From positions 746,214 to 810,213 of the forward strand of contig NZ_BMHD01000001.1 of the NCBI RefSeq assembly GCF_014640535.1: 64,000 nucleotides of DNA, given 5' to 3'. Below, in pieces: positions 43,678 to 52,910 of this stretch (position 1 is its first letter; every line of letters begins with the position of its first letter). Made by a program: the position numbers and the translations under genes. The DNA is from Cnuibacter physcomitrellae (lineage in GTDB: Bacteria; Actinomycetota; Actinomycetes; Actinomycetales; Microbacteriaceae). Below the pieces are notes generated by a model. That model did no database searches and was not told the DNA's origin. It saw only the letters and a list, made by a program, of their open reading frames with translations.

Positions 43678-46600
43678 TCATGCGCTGGCGGCGAGCGCCC
43701 CCGGGACGGTCGTCCCCTCGTCGGCCGTGAGCAGCAGGAACGCGGACAGCGCGGCAAGATCCGCGGCGTTGTAGGGCAGATGGTCGCGGAGAGCGGGCGA
43801 GTGCACCAGGTAGGCCGCCCACTTCGCCCGTGAGAGGGCCACGTTGAGGCGGTTCTTCATGAGCAGGAAGCCGATGCCCCGGGGGACGTCGACGGCGCTC
43901 GACGCCGCCAGCGAGACGATCGCCACCGCGGCCTCCCGGCCCTGGAACCGATCGACCGTGCCGACCTGCACGCCCGTGCGGCCCACCGCGTCGAGACCGG
44001 CCCTGATGAGCTCGACCTGCGCGTTGTAGGCCGCGACGACGATGATGTCGTCGTCGCGGAGCGGTCCGCTGCGACCGGCCGGCAGGTCGGTCCAGGTGCG
44101 GCCCACGAGATCGTCGATGATCGCGACCACCCGATCCGCCTCCTCGGGCGAGTGCGTCGATCGATCGAGGTGCGACACCGGCTCGAGGTGGAGGCCGGGC
44201 CGGACTCCGTCGAGCGAGCGCTCGCTGGTCTCCGGGAGCCGCGGGCGGAGGCGGGACTCGTACGACAGGGCGCTCACGGGCGCGCAGAGCGCCGGGTGGA
44301 GCCGCCACGTCTCGGCGAGGAAGAACCCGAGCTCGGCCGGGAGGACGTCGTGGCCGTCGCCCAGCCAGCCGAGGGCGGACCGGTCGACCGGTTCGGGATG
44401 CGTGCCCTGCGTGACCTGCGGCAGCTGCTGCGGGTCGCCGAGGAGGAGGATGCGCCGCGCCGCCATGCTCACCGCGATGGTGTTCGCGAGGGAGTACTGG
44501 CCCGCCTCGTCGATCACGACGAGGTCGAGCTCCCGGCGGGAGACCCGCCCCAGGTTGGTGAAGTCCCAGGCCGTGCCGCCGAGCACCACGCCCTGGGCCC
44601 GCTCTCGTGCGTCGCGGAGGAAGCTCGAGTACCCGTTGCGGGGCACGTCGGAGAACGAGGCGGACTCAGGCGCCGCCGACTTCCCCACGCGCTCGGCGGG
44701 CATGCCCGCCGCCACCACCGACTCGAGCAGGTGCTCGACCACCGCGTGCGACTGCGCGACCACGCCGATCCGCCAGCCCAGCTCCCGCGCGAGCCGCGCG
44801 ATCACCCGCGCCCCCGTGTAGGTCTTGCCGGCACCGGGCGGACCCTGCACGGCGACGAAGGAGCCGTCGCGATCCTGCAGCGCGGAGGTGATCGCCGCGA
44901 CCGCGTCGTCGCTCGTGCCGGAGGCGGTGGTGACGTCGGCCGGACCCGACGACGTCGTGGCCCGGCGCCGCAGCAGGTCGAGGGCGGGATCGCGCGGCAG
45001 CGCGGGCAGCGCAGCCGCGATCCGCTCGCCCCATTCGCCGATCGCGCCCTGGATCGAGACGGTGGCGGGAGGCGCGGACGGCGTCATGGCCACGGGGAGG
45101 GCGTCGAACGGCTCGTCGCCGGAACGGAGCCACTCCTCGACCACCAGCTCGGTCGCCCCGTCGTCGCCCGACCTGACCTCGACGATCTCGTTGCGCGGGC
45201 TCGCGGCACGATCGGTCGGCGTGGCGCGGGGGTCGTGCCACGGATGCGGCGGCTCGTACAACAGGAAGCGGCCCCGGTCGCCGACGTCGAACCGGGAGCC
45301 GGGCGCCTGGTCTCCGCGCAGGACGAGCCGGCGGCGCGGCGCCCGCCCCGGCGACTCGGCCACCCACTCCTGATCGACCGTGGCGCGCGTGACGATGAGG
45401 ACGTCGCGGGTGTCGGCCCAGTCGTCGAGGGGCTGCACGAGACGGGCGTAGTGCTCCCACCAGAAGGTCTTGGCCTCGCGGCGGTGGTAGTCGACGGCCG
45501 CCGCGGCGAGAGCGAGGGCCTGCTGGTCGGCCGTCCGGTCGGCCGCCTTCGCGGGCACACCGTCGCGCAGGCGAGCGGTGAGGTCGCTCGGCCGGTCGTC
45601 GAGCTCGGCCAGCAGCGCGGGCAGGGCCGCCGGCGCCACCGCGTGCTCGGCTGCCCGCGCGAGCAGCCAGTCGCGCAGCCCGAGGGTCGACTCGCAGTCG
45701 TACTCGTTGTAGTCCGCGATCTCCCGCAGCTGCGCCTCGGCCTCTGCGGTCATCCCGGCGTCGCGGAGCTCGGCGTACCTCACGTAGGCGAGGATCGAGT
45801 CGCCGCCGGTGGTCACGTCGCTCTCGCGAAGCCGGTCGCCCATGTAGAGCGGCTCGAGCTTCTTCAGCCCGTACGAGCGCGAGCTCACGCGGATGCTGCG
45901 CTTCACGACCGGGTACAGGTCGACCAGCACATCGCCCCGCAGGAGGTCGTCGAGCTGGCTCTCCCCCACCCCGTGCCGGGCGGTGAGGCGCTGGAGATGA
46001 GCGCGCTCGTAGTCGGCGTAGTGGTAGACGTGCATGCCGGGATGCTCGGCCCGCCTTTGCGTGACGTAGTCGAGGAACGCGCGCAGCGCCTCCCTCTCCT
46101 CGGCGTAGTCGTGGGCCCAGAAGGGCCTGAACCGCGTGCCGCCCGCGCCGTCGTGCTCGACCACCCCGAAGAGGTAGTCGAGCCCCCACTCCTCGCCCGC
46201 GCCCTCCGTGTAGAGGGGGTCGCCCTCGAAGTCGAAGAAGACGTCGCCGACGTCGGGGGCGGGCAGGGCCGCCAGACCTGCGGGTTCGAAGACCCTGGCG
46301 ACGAGCTCGTCGGGGTGGTCGACCTGCATCCGCGCCTGATCGCGCAGCGCCTCGAGCGCCGAGGCCGAGACGCCGGAGACCTGACCCGTCGACCGTGCGA
46401 GCTCGTCGATCGTGCCGATGCCCGCCTCGAGGAGACGCACACGCTGCGTGGCGCGCATGCCCGCCACGAGGAGGAGGTCGCGGTGCGCCTCGACCTCGGG
46501 GGCGCACACGTCGCACCGCCCGTCGACCGCGAAGCGGGGGTCGCCCCACGCCACGGGCACCGGATCGGCGAGCCGCTCGTCGAGCATGCTCTCCAGGCGC

Positions 46601-47232
46601 GACCGACGCTCGAGGTAGACCGGGAGGACGTCGACCAGGTCGTGGCTGGAGGTCGTGCCGTCGCCGAGGAGCAGGTGCACCTGTGGCCCGGTCGCGATCC
46701 CGAGCCGCGTGAGCTGGTCGGCGTAGGCCGCGAGCTGCAGCAGCGCGGTGACCTTCGCCCGCCGGGCGAGCTTGGTGTCGTACACCTCGTACACGTGCTC
46801 GGCGGCGTCGGCCGTGGTGATGCGGCGGATGAAGTCGGCGTAGCCCAGGAATCGTCCGTCATAGAAGGTGGCCTGGTACACGACGTCGGCGCCCCCTCGG
46901 AGCGCGGCGAGCGTGGCCTCCTGCCCGCGGAGCAGGATCTCCACGGTGGGCCGCTCGTCGGGACGCTCGATCAGGGCGACGCCGCCCGGACGGCTCCCGT
47001 CGAACCGGCCGAACTCGTCGAGGTACCGCTCGAGCGTGCGCTCCTCGTGCAGATCGCCCAGGCGCGCGGCGCGGTCGAGCATCGGGTCGACGGACTCCTC
47101 GAGCGGAGGGATCCGGCCGAGCTTGGCGTCGAGCGTCCGGACCAGGGCGAACTCGCACGTCGCGGCCGCGGTGAGGTCGGAGGCGCTGTACAGCACCGTG
47201 GTGGGGGCTTCGCCCTCGCGTACGACGATCAT
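43678..47232 (-). CDS. TM0106-type RecB-like nuclease fused to an SF1 helicase
   Basis: 1,184 residues. The N-terminal third resembles the TM0106/RecB-like nuclease family (LYSASDLTAAATCEFALVRT, VYEVYDTKLARRAKVTALLQ, CDVCAPEVEAHRDL). An RNase H-like DEDD exonuclease domain follows (DVFFDFEGDPLY; ADYNEYDCESTLGLRDWL). The C-terminal half is an SF1B helicase: Walker A VQGPPGAGKTYTGARV, DEAG in LVVIDEAGQYSLAN, GDPQQLPQV, and motifs V-VI TVDRFQGREAAVAIVSL and NRLNVALSRAK. ATG 47232 has AGGAG eight bases upstream. A role in DNA or RNA processing or defence is possible; none is shown. Confidence 0.85.
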   Translation of the reverse strand: MIVVREGEAPTTVLYSASDLTAAATCEFALVRTLDAKLGRIPPLEESVDPMLDRAARLGDLHEERTLERYLDEFGRFDGSRPGGVALIERPDERPTVEILLRGQEATLAALRGGADVVYQATFYDGRFLGYADFIRRITTADAAEHVYEVYDTKLARRAKVTALLQLAAYADQLTRLGIATGPQVHLLLGDGTTSSHDLVDVLPVYLERRSRLESMLDERLADPVPVAWGDPRFAVDGRCDVCAPEVEAHRDLLLVAGMRATQRVRLLEAGIGTIDELARSTGQVSGVSASALEALRDQARMQVDHPDELVARVFEPAGLAALPAPDVGDVFFDFEGDPLYTEGAGEEWGLDYLFGVVEHDGAGGTRFRPFWAHDYAEEREALRAFLDYVTQRRAEHPGMHVYHYADYERAHLQRLTARHGVGESQLDDLLRGDVLVDLYPVVKRSIRVSSRSYGLKKLEPLYMGDRLRESDVTTGGDSILAYVRYAELRDAGMTAEAEAQLREIADYNEYDCESTLGLRDWLLARAAEHAVAPAALPALLAELDDRPSDLTARLRDGVPAKAADRTADQQALALAAAAVDYHRREAKTFWWEHYARLVQPLDDWADTRDVLIVTRATVDQEWVAESPGRAPRRRLVLRGDQAPGSRFDVGDRGRFLLYEPPHPWHDPRATPTDRAASPRNEIVEVRSGDDGATELVVEEWLRSGDEPFDALPVAMTPSAPPATVSIQGAIGEWGERIAAALPALPRDPALDLLRRRATTSSGPADVTTASGTSDDAVAAITSALQDRDGSFVAVQGPPGAGKTYTGARVIARLARELGWRIGVVAQSHAVVEHLLESVVAAGMPAERVGKSAAPESASFSDVPRNGYSSFLRDARERAQGVVLGGTAWDFTNLGRVSRRELDLVVIDEAGQYSLANTIAVSMAARRILLLGDPQQLPQVTQGTHPEPVDRSALGWLGDGHDVLPAELGFFLAETWRLHPALCAPVSALSYESRLRPRLPETSERSLDGVRPGLHLEPVSHLDRSTHSPEEADRVVAIIDDLVGRTWTDLPAGRSGPLRDDDIIVVAAYNAQVELIRAGLDAVGRTGVQVGTVDRFQGREAAVAIVSLAASSAVDVPRGIGFLLMKNRLNVALSRAKWAAYLVHSPALRDHLPYNAADLAALSAFLLLTADEGTTVPGALAASA

Positions 47233-47299
47233 CGACCTGCTCCTTGCGACTGCCAGCACACTATCGGCAGCATCCGACGCCCGGTCCGCCCGACCCCGC

Positions 47300-47359
47300 T
47301 CTGTGGAGGCGCCGCAGCCTGTGCAGGAGGCGCGGCGCCCTGTGCAGGAGGCACCGCCA
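47300..47359. repeat. Short tandem repeat, 21-base unit
   Basis: CCTGTGCAGGAGGC begins two adjacent 21-base units (47318-47338 and 47339-47359), with a degenerate copy before them (CTGTGGAGGCGCCGCAG). The array lies between the nuclease-helicase start and a lipoprotein stop; no coding function is evident. Confidence 0.5.
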
Positions 47360-47374
47360 CCGAGAGGACGGGGC

Positions 47375-47812
47375 TCAGCGCACCGCGAGGTTGTCGGCCA
47401 CGATGCGCCAGCCCTTGTCGGTCGGCACCGTCATGTAGCCGAGGTAGAGCCAGATCCGCTCGTCCTCGCCCACGGGGAGCGTCGCGCCGTCGGCCCCGAA
47501 CCTCGCCGGGGACACGCAGCTCGACTCGTCGACCTTCGTCGTCACCGCCAGGAAGCACACCCGGTCGTCGGTCGTCGCGCCGACCCAGTACGCCGACCCG
47601 TCGTAGTGACCCAGCAGCCGCAGCGAGGGGACGTACAGCGTCCCGGTGGCCTCGGGCAGCTCGGGGGCGGCCGGAGTCGGCAGCTCCCCCGCGTTCACGT
47701 GCGCCAGCTTCGACAGGGCCTCCGTCGGATGCGACGCGCAGCCGGCGAGACCCACCGTCGCGGCCAGCGCGATCGCCGTCGCCGCGAGCACGGCTCTCGC
47801 CCTCGTCCGCAT
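47375..47812 (-). CDS. Small secreted lipoprotein, hypothetical
   Basis: A 145-residue lipoprotein. The signal peptide is MRTRARAVLAATAIALAATV with lipobox VGLAGC. The mature part (YVPSLRLLGHYDGSAYWVGA, VCFLAVTTKVDESSCVSPAR, ERIWLYLGYMTVPTDKGWRI) has two cysteines that may pair. I recognise no family. ATG 47812 has GGAGG eight bases upstream. TAGGGT (minus, near 47846) may be the promoter. It is divergent from the M18 aminopeptidase and 142 bases before the nuclease-helicase gene. Confidence 0.72.
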   Translation of the reverse strand: MRTRARAVLAATAIALAATVGLAGCASHPTEALSKLAHVNAGELPTPAAPELPEATGTLYVPSLRLLGHYDGSAYWVGATTDDRVCFLAVTTKVDESSCVSPARFGADGATLPVGEDERIWLYLGYMTVPTDKGWRIVADNLAVR

Positions 47813-47912
47813 CCGCACCACCTCCCGCGCGTCAGCCACCCTAGTCCACCCGGCAGAGCGGACGCCGACGCCTCGACGCTCGCGCGGGAGCGCGCGATGG
47901 TTGGATGGAGCC

Positions 47913-49211
47913 ATGCAGCTGGACGCCCACATCGACGACCTGGCGGCCTTCGTCGCCGCCTCCCCGAGCTCGTACCACGCGGCCCACGAGGTGGCGCGAC
48001 GGCTGCAGGAGGGCGGCTGGACGCTCCTCGCCGAGGAGGCGTCGTGGCCCGTCGAGCCCGGCGGCTACGTCGTCGTCCGCGACGGCGCGGTGATCGCCTG
48101 GCGCGTGCCGGACTCCGCTCACGCGCTGACGCCGTTCCGTCTCGTCGGCACGCACACCGACTCCCCCGGCTTCAAGCTCAAGCCGCAGCCGACCATCGGG
48201 TCGGCGGGATGGCTGCAGGCCGCCGTCGAGGTCTACGGCGGCCCGTTGCTCACCTCGTGGCTCGACCGCGAGATCGAGCTCGCCGGAAGGCTCGTGACGC
48301 GGGGCGGAGACGAGCTGCTCGTGCGCACCGGGCCCTTCTTCCGCATCCCCCAGCTCGCCGTGCATCTGGATCGGACCTCGTCCGACACGGTGTCGCTCGA
48401 CCGGCAGCGGCACACGCAGCCGGTCTTCGGGGTCGGGGACGTCGCCCACGCCGACCTGCTCGCCCACCTCGCCGGCATCGCCGGCATCGCGTCCGCCGAC
48501 CTGGCCGGGTACGACGTGCTCGCGGTCGACAGCCAGCCGTCCCGCCGGTTCGGACTCGACCAGAGCCTGTTCGCCTCAGCCCGGCTCGACAACCTGAGCT
48601 CGGTCCACTCGGCGCTCGTCGCGCTCCTCGACGCGGACGGCTTCGAGAGCGCGGACGGCTCCGAGAGCGGGGACGAGCCGGCGATCACGGTCCTCGCCGC
48701 CTTCGACCACGAGGAGCTCGGATCCGAGTCCCGATCGGGCGCCAGCGGTCCCTTCCTCGAGGACGTGCTCCGCCGCATCCGCCGCGGTCTCGGAGCCGAC
48801 GAGGAGCAGGCCACGCGCGCGCTCGCGGCGTCCTGGCTGGTGTCGAGCGACGCCGGTCACTCGATCCACCCCAACTATCCCGAGAAGCACGACCCCCACG
48901 TGCGCCCCCTCGCCGGCCGGGGGCCGCTGCTCAAGATCAACGCGAACCAGCGGTACACGACGGATGCGCACGGCGCCGCCCTCTGGGCCAGGAGCAGCGC
49001 GGCGGCCGGGGTGCCGTTCCAGGAGTTCGTGTCGAACAACACCGTGCCGTGCGGCTCGACGATCGGTCCGCTCACCGCCACCCGGCTGGGCATCCGCACG
49101 GTCGACGTGGGCGTGCCGCTGCTGTCGATGCACTCGGCGCGAGAGCTGGCGCACGTCGACGACCTCGTGTCGCTGAGCGCCGCCCTGGGCGCGTTCTACC
49201 GCGGCGCCTGA
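47913..49211 (+). CDS. M18-family aminopeptidase
   Basis: A 432-residue metallo-aminopeptidase of the aspartyl aminopeptidase (M18) family. Metal-site motifs are LVGTHTDSPGFKLKPQP, the Asp in ARLDNLSSVHSA, FDHEELGSES, SSDAGHSIHPNYPEKHDP and the C-terminal MHSARE. It removes N-terminal, mainly acidic, residues from peptides in the cytoplasm. ATG 47913 has GGAG very close, so ribosome binding may be weak or the mRNA leaderless. The gene converges with the CYTH-CHAD gene. Confidence 0.92.
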   Translation: MQLDAHIDDLAAFVAASPSSYHAAHEVARRLQEGGWTLLAEEASWPVEPGGYVVVRDGAVIAWRVPDSAHALTPFRLVGTHTDSPGFKLKPQPTIGSAGWLQAAVEVYGGPLLTSWLDREIELAGRLVTRGGDELLVRTGPFFRIPQLAVHLDRTSSDTVSLDRQRHTQPVFGVGDVAHADLLAHLAGIAGIASADLAGYDVLAVDSQPSRRFGLDQSLFASARLDNLSSVHSALVALLDADGFESADGSESGDEPAITVLAAFDHEELGSESRSGASGPFLEDVLRRIRRGLGADEEQATRALAASWLVSSDAGHSIHPNYPEKHDPHVRPLAGRGPLLKINANQRYTTDAHGAALWARSSAAAGVPFQEFVSNNTVPCGSTIGPLTATRLGIRTVDVGVPLLSMHSARELAHVDDLVSLSAALGAFYRGA

Positions 49212-49230
49212 CCGCACGCCCCGGGAGCGC

Positions 49231-50826
49231 TCAGCGCGCGGCGCGGGCGAGGGCGCGACGTGCGCGGTCGGCCGCGACGAGCGCGTGCTCGGCGTGGTCG
49301 AGGGCGCGCTGGTAGAGCACGCCGTAGGCGAAGGTGTCCTCGCCCGCCGCGTGCGCCCGGCCGGCCGTCAGCAGGAGGTGCTCCGCGAAGAGCGCGGCGT
49401 CGCGGTGCTCCCCCAGGGCGTCCTGCAGGCCCTCGGCGAGCTTCCCGAGCTTCGACGCCTTCCCGCCCAGCACGCCGCCGGCGCCCTCGGTCGCGAACTC
49501 GGCCGCGTGCCGGAGCTTCCGCGCCGCCTTCCGCGACTCGTGGAGGCGACCCAGCGTCGCGGCCGTCTCCGTCGGGCTCTCAGAGGCAGCCCGGGCCGCC
49601 TCCTCCGCGGAGACCGTGCGCGACAGGGCCCGGCGCGCGGCCTTGCGCAGGGCCGCACGCTCCTCTCGCCGCGCGTCCCGGGCGTCGTGCGGGTCGTGCG
49701 TGCTGCCGGAGGCGGTGAGATCCTCCAGGTCGTCGAGCAACCGGAAGTACGGCTCGGCCGTGAGGGCATCGCGCAGCCGCGCGAGCGCCCCGGACCTCTC
49801 CTCGAGCAGCTCGGCGACGAGACGGCGCCGCGCCGCCTCGTCGGTCACGCCGCGCTCGGCCTCGTAGGCGTCGAGCGCCTCGCCGGCCCAGCCCGCGCGC
49901 ACCTCGAGGTCGCGGACGTCGCCCAGCCGGCCGCCGAGGCGCGACAGCTGCTCCCGCAGGGGGTCGACCCGCTCCCGCCCGAGCAGCGAGCGGTGCGTGG
50001 CCAGCACGGTGCGCAGGCGACGCACGGTCGTCCGCATCCGGTGGACCGCATCCGGTTCGTCGCGACGAGCCGCCGGATCGATCGCGAGGAGCGCGGCCAC
50101 CAGCTCCTGCACCCCCGCGAGGACGGCCGTCTCGGCGTCGCCGGGACGCGCCTCGACGGCCGGCTCGCCCCCGTGGGAGCCGCCGGTCGAGGCCGCATCC
50201 GCGCCCAGGCCCGTCCGGCCCAGCGCCTGCGCGAGCTTCGACACGCTCGGCGACACGGTCGCGCCCGCCTCCCTCAGCACGGCCTCGAGATCGTCGAGGA
50301 GCCGCTCGCGCTCGGCGCGCGTCGCGGGGGCCGCGGGCCCCAGCTCGGCCTCCCACTCGCGCCACGCGCGCACCTCGCCGCCTCGGACGTCGGAGGCGGT
50401 CACCTGGTCGTCGGCGACCTCGACCACGACCCCGCCGTCCTGGTCGAGGAGCTCGGTGATCGTCCGGGTCGTGGCGATCCGCGCCAGGGGGGTGAGCGCG
50501 CGGTCGCGCACCAGCGCACGGACGGGCTCGAGGACCTCCTCGGGCACCGTCTCGCCGGCCGTCAGCGGCCACTGCATCTCGGTGCGGCCCTCGTCGGCCG
50601 GCAGCTTCAGATGCCAGCCCTCGTCGGCCCCGCCGACGCGGCGCCTCAGGGCGATCCGAGCCCTGGCCAGGTCCAGCCCCTCAGTGTCGAAGTACACCGC
50701 CTCGAGGCCGAACGGCTCCTCCGCCTGCACCCGGGCGACCCCCGGAACCCCGGCGAGGTCGGGGAGCACGGTCCCCTCCTCCACGGTGTACTTGCGCTCG
50801 ATCTCGGTCTGCACGGCTGCGCTCAT
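49231..50826 (-). CDS. CYTH and CHAD two-domain protein
   Basis: 531 residues. The N-terminal CYTH domain (residues 1-200) opens with EIERKYTV, the ExExK motif of triphosphate tunnel enzymes, and has strands such as EGWHLKLPADEGRTEMQWPL. The CHAD domain (250-531) is helical and rich in conserved His and Arg (DAVHRMRTTVRRLRTVLATH, LHESRKAARKLRHAAEFATE). CHAD domains bind polyphosphate and CYTH enzymes cleave triphosphates, so a polyphosphate-related role is inferred. ATG 50826 has GGAGG eleven bases upstream. It is divergent from the aminotransferase, with a palindrome between. Confidence 0.9.
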   Translation of the reverse strand: MSAAVQTEIERKYTVEEGTVLPDLAGVPGVARVQAEEPFGLEAVYFDTEGLDLARARIALRRRVGGADEGWHLKLPADEGRTEMQWPLTAGETVPEEVLEPVRALVRDRALTPLARIATTRTITELLDQDGGVVVEVADDQVTASDVRGGEVRAWREWEAELGPAAPATRAERERLLDDLEAVLREAGATVSPSVSKLAQALGRTGLGADAASTGGSHGGEPAVEARPGDAETAVLAGVQELVAALLAIDPAARRDEPDAVHRMRTTVRRLRTVLATHRSLLGRERVDPLREQLSRLGGRLGDVRDLEVRAGWAGEALDAYEAERGVTDEAARRRLVAELLEERSGALARLRDALTAEPYFRLLDDLEDLTASGSTHDPHDARDARREERAALRKAARRALSRTVSAEEAARAASESPTETAATLGRLHESRKAARKLRHAAEFATEGAGGVLGGKASKLGKLAEGLQDALGEHRDAALFAEHLLLTAGRAHAAGEDTFAYGVLYQRALDHAEHALVAADRARRALARAAR

Positions 50827-50859
50827 GGCGTTCGCGTCCTCCTTCGTCCGCTGGTGTGG

Positions 50860-50878
50860 GGCACACTGGCAGTGTGCC
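50860..50878. promoter_or_regulatory. 19-base perfect palindrome over a divergent start
   Basis: GGCACACTG-G-CAGTGTGCC has 9-base arms with one central base. It lies between divergent genes and overlaps GTG 50874 of the aminotransferase. CACACT within it is six bases before that start and, by symmetry, occurs on the other strand. This is a strong candidate operator. Confidence 0.6.
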
Positions 50879-51764
50879 ATCGCCAGTCCTCGTCCTCGTG
50901 AACTCCCCGGTCCTGCCGCGTGACGACTCGTCGTCGCGTCCCGCGATCGAGATCGCCGATCCCACCACCCCGCACGTGAGTGTGCTCGACCTCGGGGTCA
51001 CCCGGGGAGACGGCATCTTCGAGACCATCATGGTCACCCGCGGCGACGCGCCGGCCATCGACGCCCACCTGGCCCGGTTCGCCTCCTCGGCGGCCCTGCT
51101 CGACCTCCCGGAGCCCGATCCCGCGGTCTGGCGCGAGGCCGTCGCGCTCGCGATGTCGTCGCATCCGACGGTCGACGTGCTCGCGGTCAAGCTGGTCCTG
51201 ACGCGCGGCGTCGAGGGCACGGGGGTGCCGACCGCCTGGGCTCTCGCCATGCCGACCAAGGACTTCTCGGCCGACCGGGAGACCGGGATCCGCGTGGTCG
51301 CGCTCGATCGCGGCTACCGCCACGACGTCGCCCAGACCTCCCCCTGGCTGCTGCAGGGCGCCAAGACCCTGTCGTACGCCATCAACTCCGCCGCGCTGCG
51401 GGAGGCCGGCCGGCGCGGGGCGGACGACGTGATCTTCACCTCGAGCGATGGGTTCGTGCTCGAGGCGCCCACGGCGAGCGTCCTGCTCCGGCACGGCGAC
51501 CGCATCCTCACCCCGCCGACCGAGCACGGCATCCTCCACGGCACCACGCAGCGTCGCGCCTTCGAGTTCTTCGCCGCGCGCGGCTACGTCACCAGGGCGC
51601 TGCCGGTCACGCGGATCGACCTCGAGCGCGCGGACGCGGTCTGGCTCGCCTCGAGCATCCGGCAGGCGGTGCCGGTCGTCGAGCTGGACGGCCGTCCGCT
51701 GCAGCACGACCTCGAGCTCACCCGCGCGCTCAACGCGCACCTGTCGCTCCGCGACCGCGACTGA
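50874..51764 (+). CDS. Class IV PLP aminotransferase (aminodeoxychorismate lyase-like)
   Basis: A 296-residue fold-type IV PLP enzyme. The N-terminal strand and VSVLDLGVTRGDGIFETIMV are typical; the PLP lysine is in LLQGAKTLSYAINSAALREA. VIFTSSDGFVLEAPTASVLL and ILHGTTQRRAFEFF carry the cofactor phosphate site. It could be 4-amino-4-deoxychorismate lyase (PabC, folate) or a branched-chain or D-amino-acid aminotransferase; family resemblance favours the first. No pabA/B genes are nearby. The start is GTG 50874, within the palindrome. Confidence 0.83.
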   Translation: MPSPVLVLVNSPVLPRDDSSSRPAIEIADPTTPHVSVLDLGVTRGDGIFETIMVTRGDAPAIDAHLARFASSAALLDLPEPDPAVWREAVALAMSSHPTVDVLAVKLVLTRGVEGTGVPTAWALAMPTKDFSADRETGIRVVALDRGYRHDVAQTSPWLLQGAKTLSYAINSAALREAGRRGADDVIFTSSDGFVLEAPTASVLLRHGDRILTPPTEHGILHGTTQRRAFEFFAARGYVTRALPVTRIDLERADAVWLASSIRQAVPVVELDGRPLQHDLELTRALNAHLSLRDRD

Positions 51765-51784
51765 CACCCGACGAGGGCGCCGCG

Positions 51785-51826
51785 CCCGGCGTCTCGCGGC
51801 GCTTCCGCCCGCCGCGCGACGCCGGG
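51785..51826. terminator. Bidirectional hairpin terminator
   Basis: CCCGGCGTC-t-CGCGGC (51785-51800) pairs with GCCGCG-c-GACGCCGGG (51811-51826), a 16-base stem with one mismatch and a 10-base loop, between convergent genes. Confidence 0.82.
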
Positions 51827-51834
51827 GCCGCACC

Positions 51835-52800
51835 TCAGAGGGCCCGCAGCCGCTCGAGCAGGGGCTCGGCGACCTCGGCGAGGAACTCGTCCTGCCCCTC
51901 GTCGCCCACCTGGACCAGCGCGACGTCGGTGAACCCTGCGTCGAGGAACGGACGCACGCTCTCCGCCAGCTCGTCGAGGTCGGGTCCGCAGGCGATCGAG
52001 GACGCCACGTCCTCCGGCCTCACGAACTGACTGGCGGCGGCGAAGCCCGCGGGAGTCGGCAGATCGGCGTTGACCGCCCAGCCGCCGCCGAACCAGCGGA
52101 ACTGCGCGTGCGCCTTCTCGATCGCCGCGTCCTTGTCGCGTCCCCAGCAGATCGGGATCTGACCGATCGACCGGGTCTGCTCGCCCTTCTTCTCGGTCCA
52201 TCCCGAGACGAGGTCGCCCTCCGGCTGCACCGCGATGAGGTGGTCGCCGAGCGGAGCGAACCGCTCGATCGACTTCTCGCCCGAGACGGCGATCCCGATC
52301 GGGACGCCCTCGTCCGGCAGATCCCAGATGCGCGCGGAGTCGACCCGGAAGTACTGCCCCTCCCAGGTCACGAGCTCGCCGGTGTGGAGCTCCCGGATGA
52401 TCGTCACCGCCTCCTCGAACATGTCCTGCCGCGCGTCGACGGCCGGCCAGCCCTCCCCGACCACGTGCTCGTTGAGGTTCTCCCCCGAGCCGAGGCCCAG
52501 GATGAAGCGGCCCTCGCTCAGCAGCTGCAGGGTCGCCGACTTCTGCGCGATGACGGCGGGGTGGTAGCGGACCGTGGGGCAGGTGACGTAGGTCGCCAGC
52601 TCCACGCGCTCGGTGGCCTGCGCGACCGCGCCGAGGACCGTCCATGCGTACGGCGCGTGGCCCTGCTCGGTGAGCCACGGCGAGTAGTGGTCGCTCGACA
52701 CCTCGAAGTCGAAGCCGGCTCGCTCGGCGGCCACCGCGTACCGTACGAGGTCTCGCGGGCCGCTCTGCTCGGTCATGAGCGTGTATCCGAAGCGCGTCAT
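51835..52800 (-). CDS. F420-dependent LLM-class oxidoreductase
   Basis: A 321-residue luciferase-like barrel of the F420-dependent G6PDH-like family. Motifs are RFGYTLMTEQSGPRDLVRYA, FEVSSDHYSPWLTEQGHAPY, TYVTCPTVRYHPAVIAQKSA, GLGSGENLNEHVVGEGWPAV and SGEKSIERFAPLGDHLIAVQ. Coenzyme F420 use fits an actinobacterium. The substrate is unknown; close actinobacterial relatives include glucose-6-phosphate dehydrogenase and reductases of small molecules. ATG 52800 has AGGAGAGGG upstream. Confidence 0.87.
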   Translation of the reverse strand: MTRFGYTLMTEQSGPRDLVRYAVAAERAGFDFEVSSDHYSPWLTEQGHAPYAWTVLGAVAQATERVELATYVTCPTVRYHPAVIAQKSATLQLLSEGRFILGLGSGENLNEHVVGEGWPAVDARQDMFEEAVTIIRELHTGELVTWEGQYFRVDSARIWDLPDEGVPIGIAVSGEKSIERFAPLGDHLIAVQPEGDLVSGWTEKKGEQTRSIGQIPICWGRDKDAAIEKAHAQFRWFGGGWAVNADLPTPAGFAAASQFVRPEDVASSIACGPDLDELAESVRPFLDAGFTDVALVQVGDEGQDEFLAEVAEPLLERLRAL

Positions 52801-52910
52801 CTCTGCCCTCTCCTGAAGTTCTCCGTCTCCTCCAGCGTGCTCGGATCGTGTCGGATGCGCTCGTCACGATCAGCAGACCGTATGCTTCAGCGACTGACGA
52901 GAGGGATCGG

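Noticed and set aside
41076-43730. A long plus-strand frame opposite the ATP-grasp gene
   Set aside because: Antisense shadow; no start signal and no recognisable motif.
47229-47558. Minus-strand frame through the 21-base repeats
   Set aside because: It is out of frame with the lipoprotein gene, lacks a start signal, and its Ala-Pro repeats only reflect the DNA repeat.
44152-47844. A plus-strand open frame of 1,230 codons opposite the nuclease-helicase
   Set aside because: Its composition is dominated by Arg, Glu, Val and Gly as expected for antisense in high-GC DNA; the opposite strand has clear helicase motifs.
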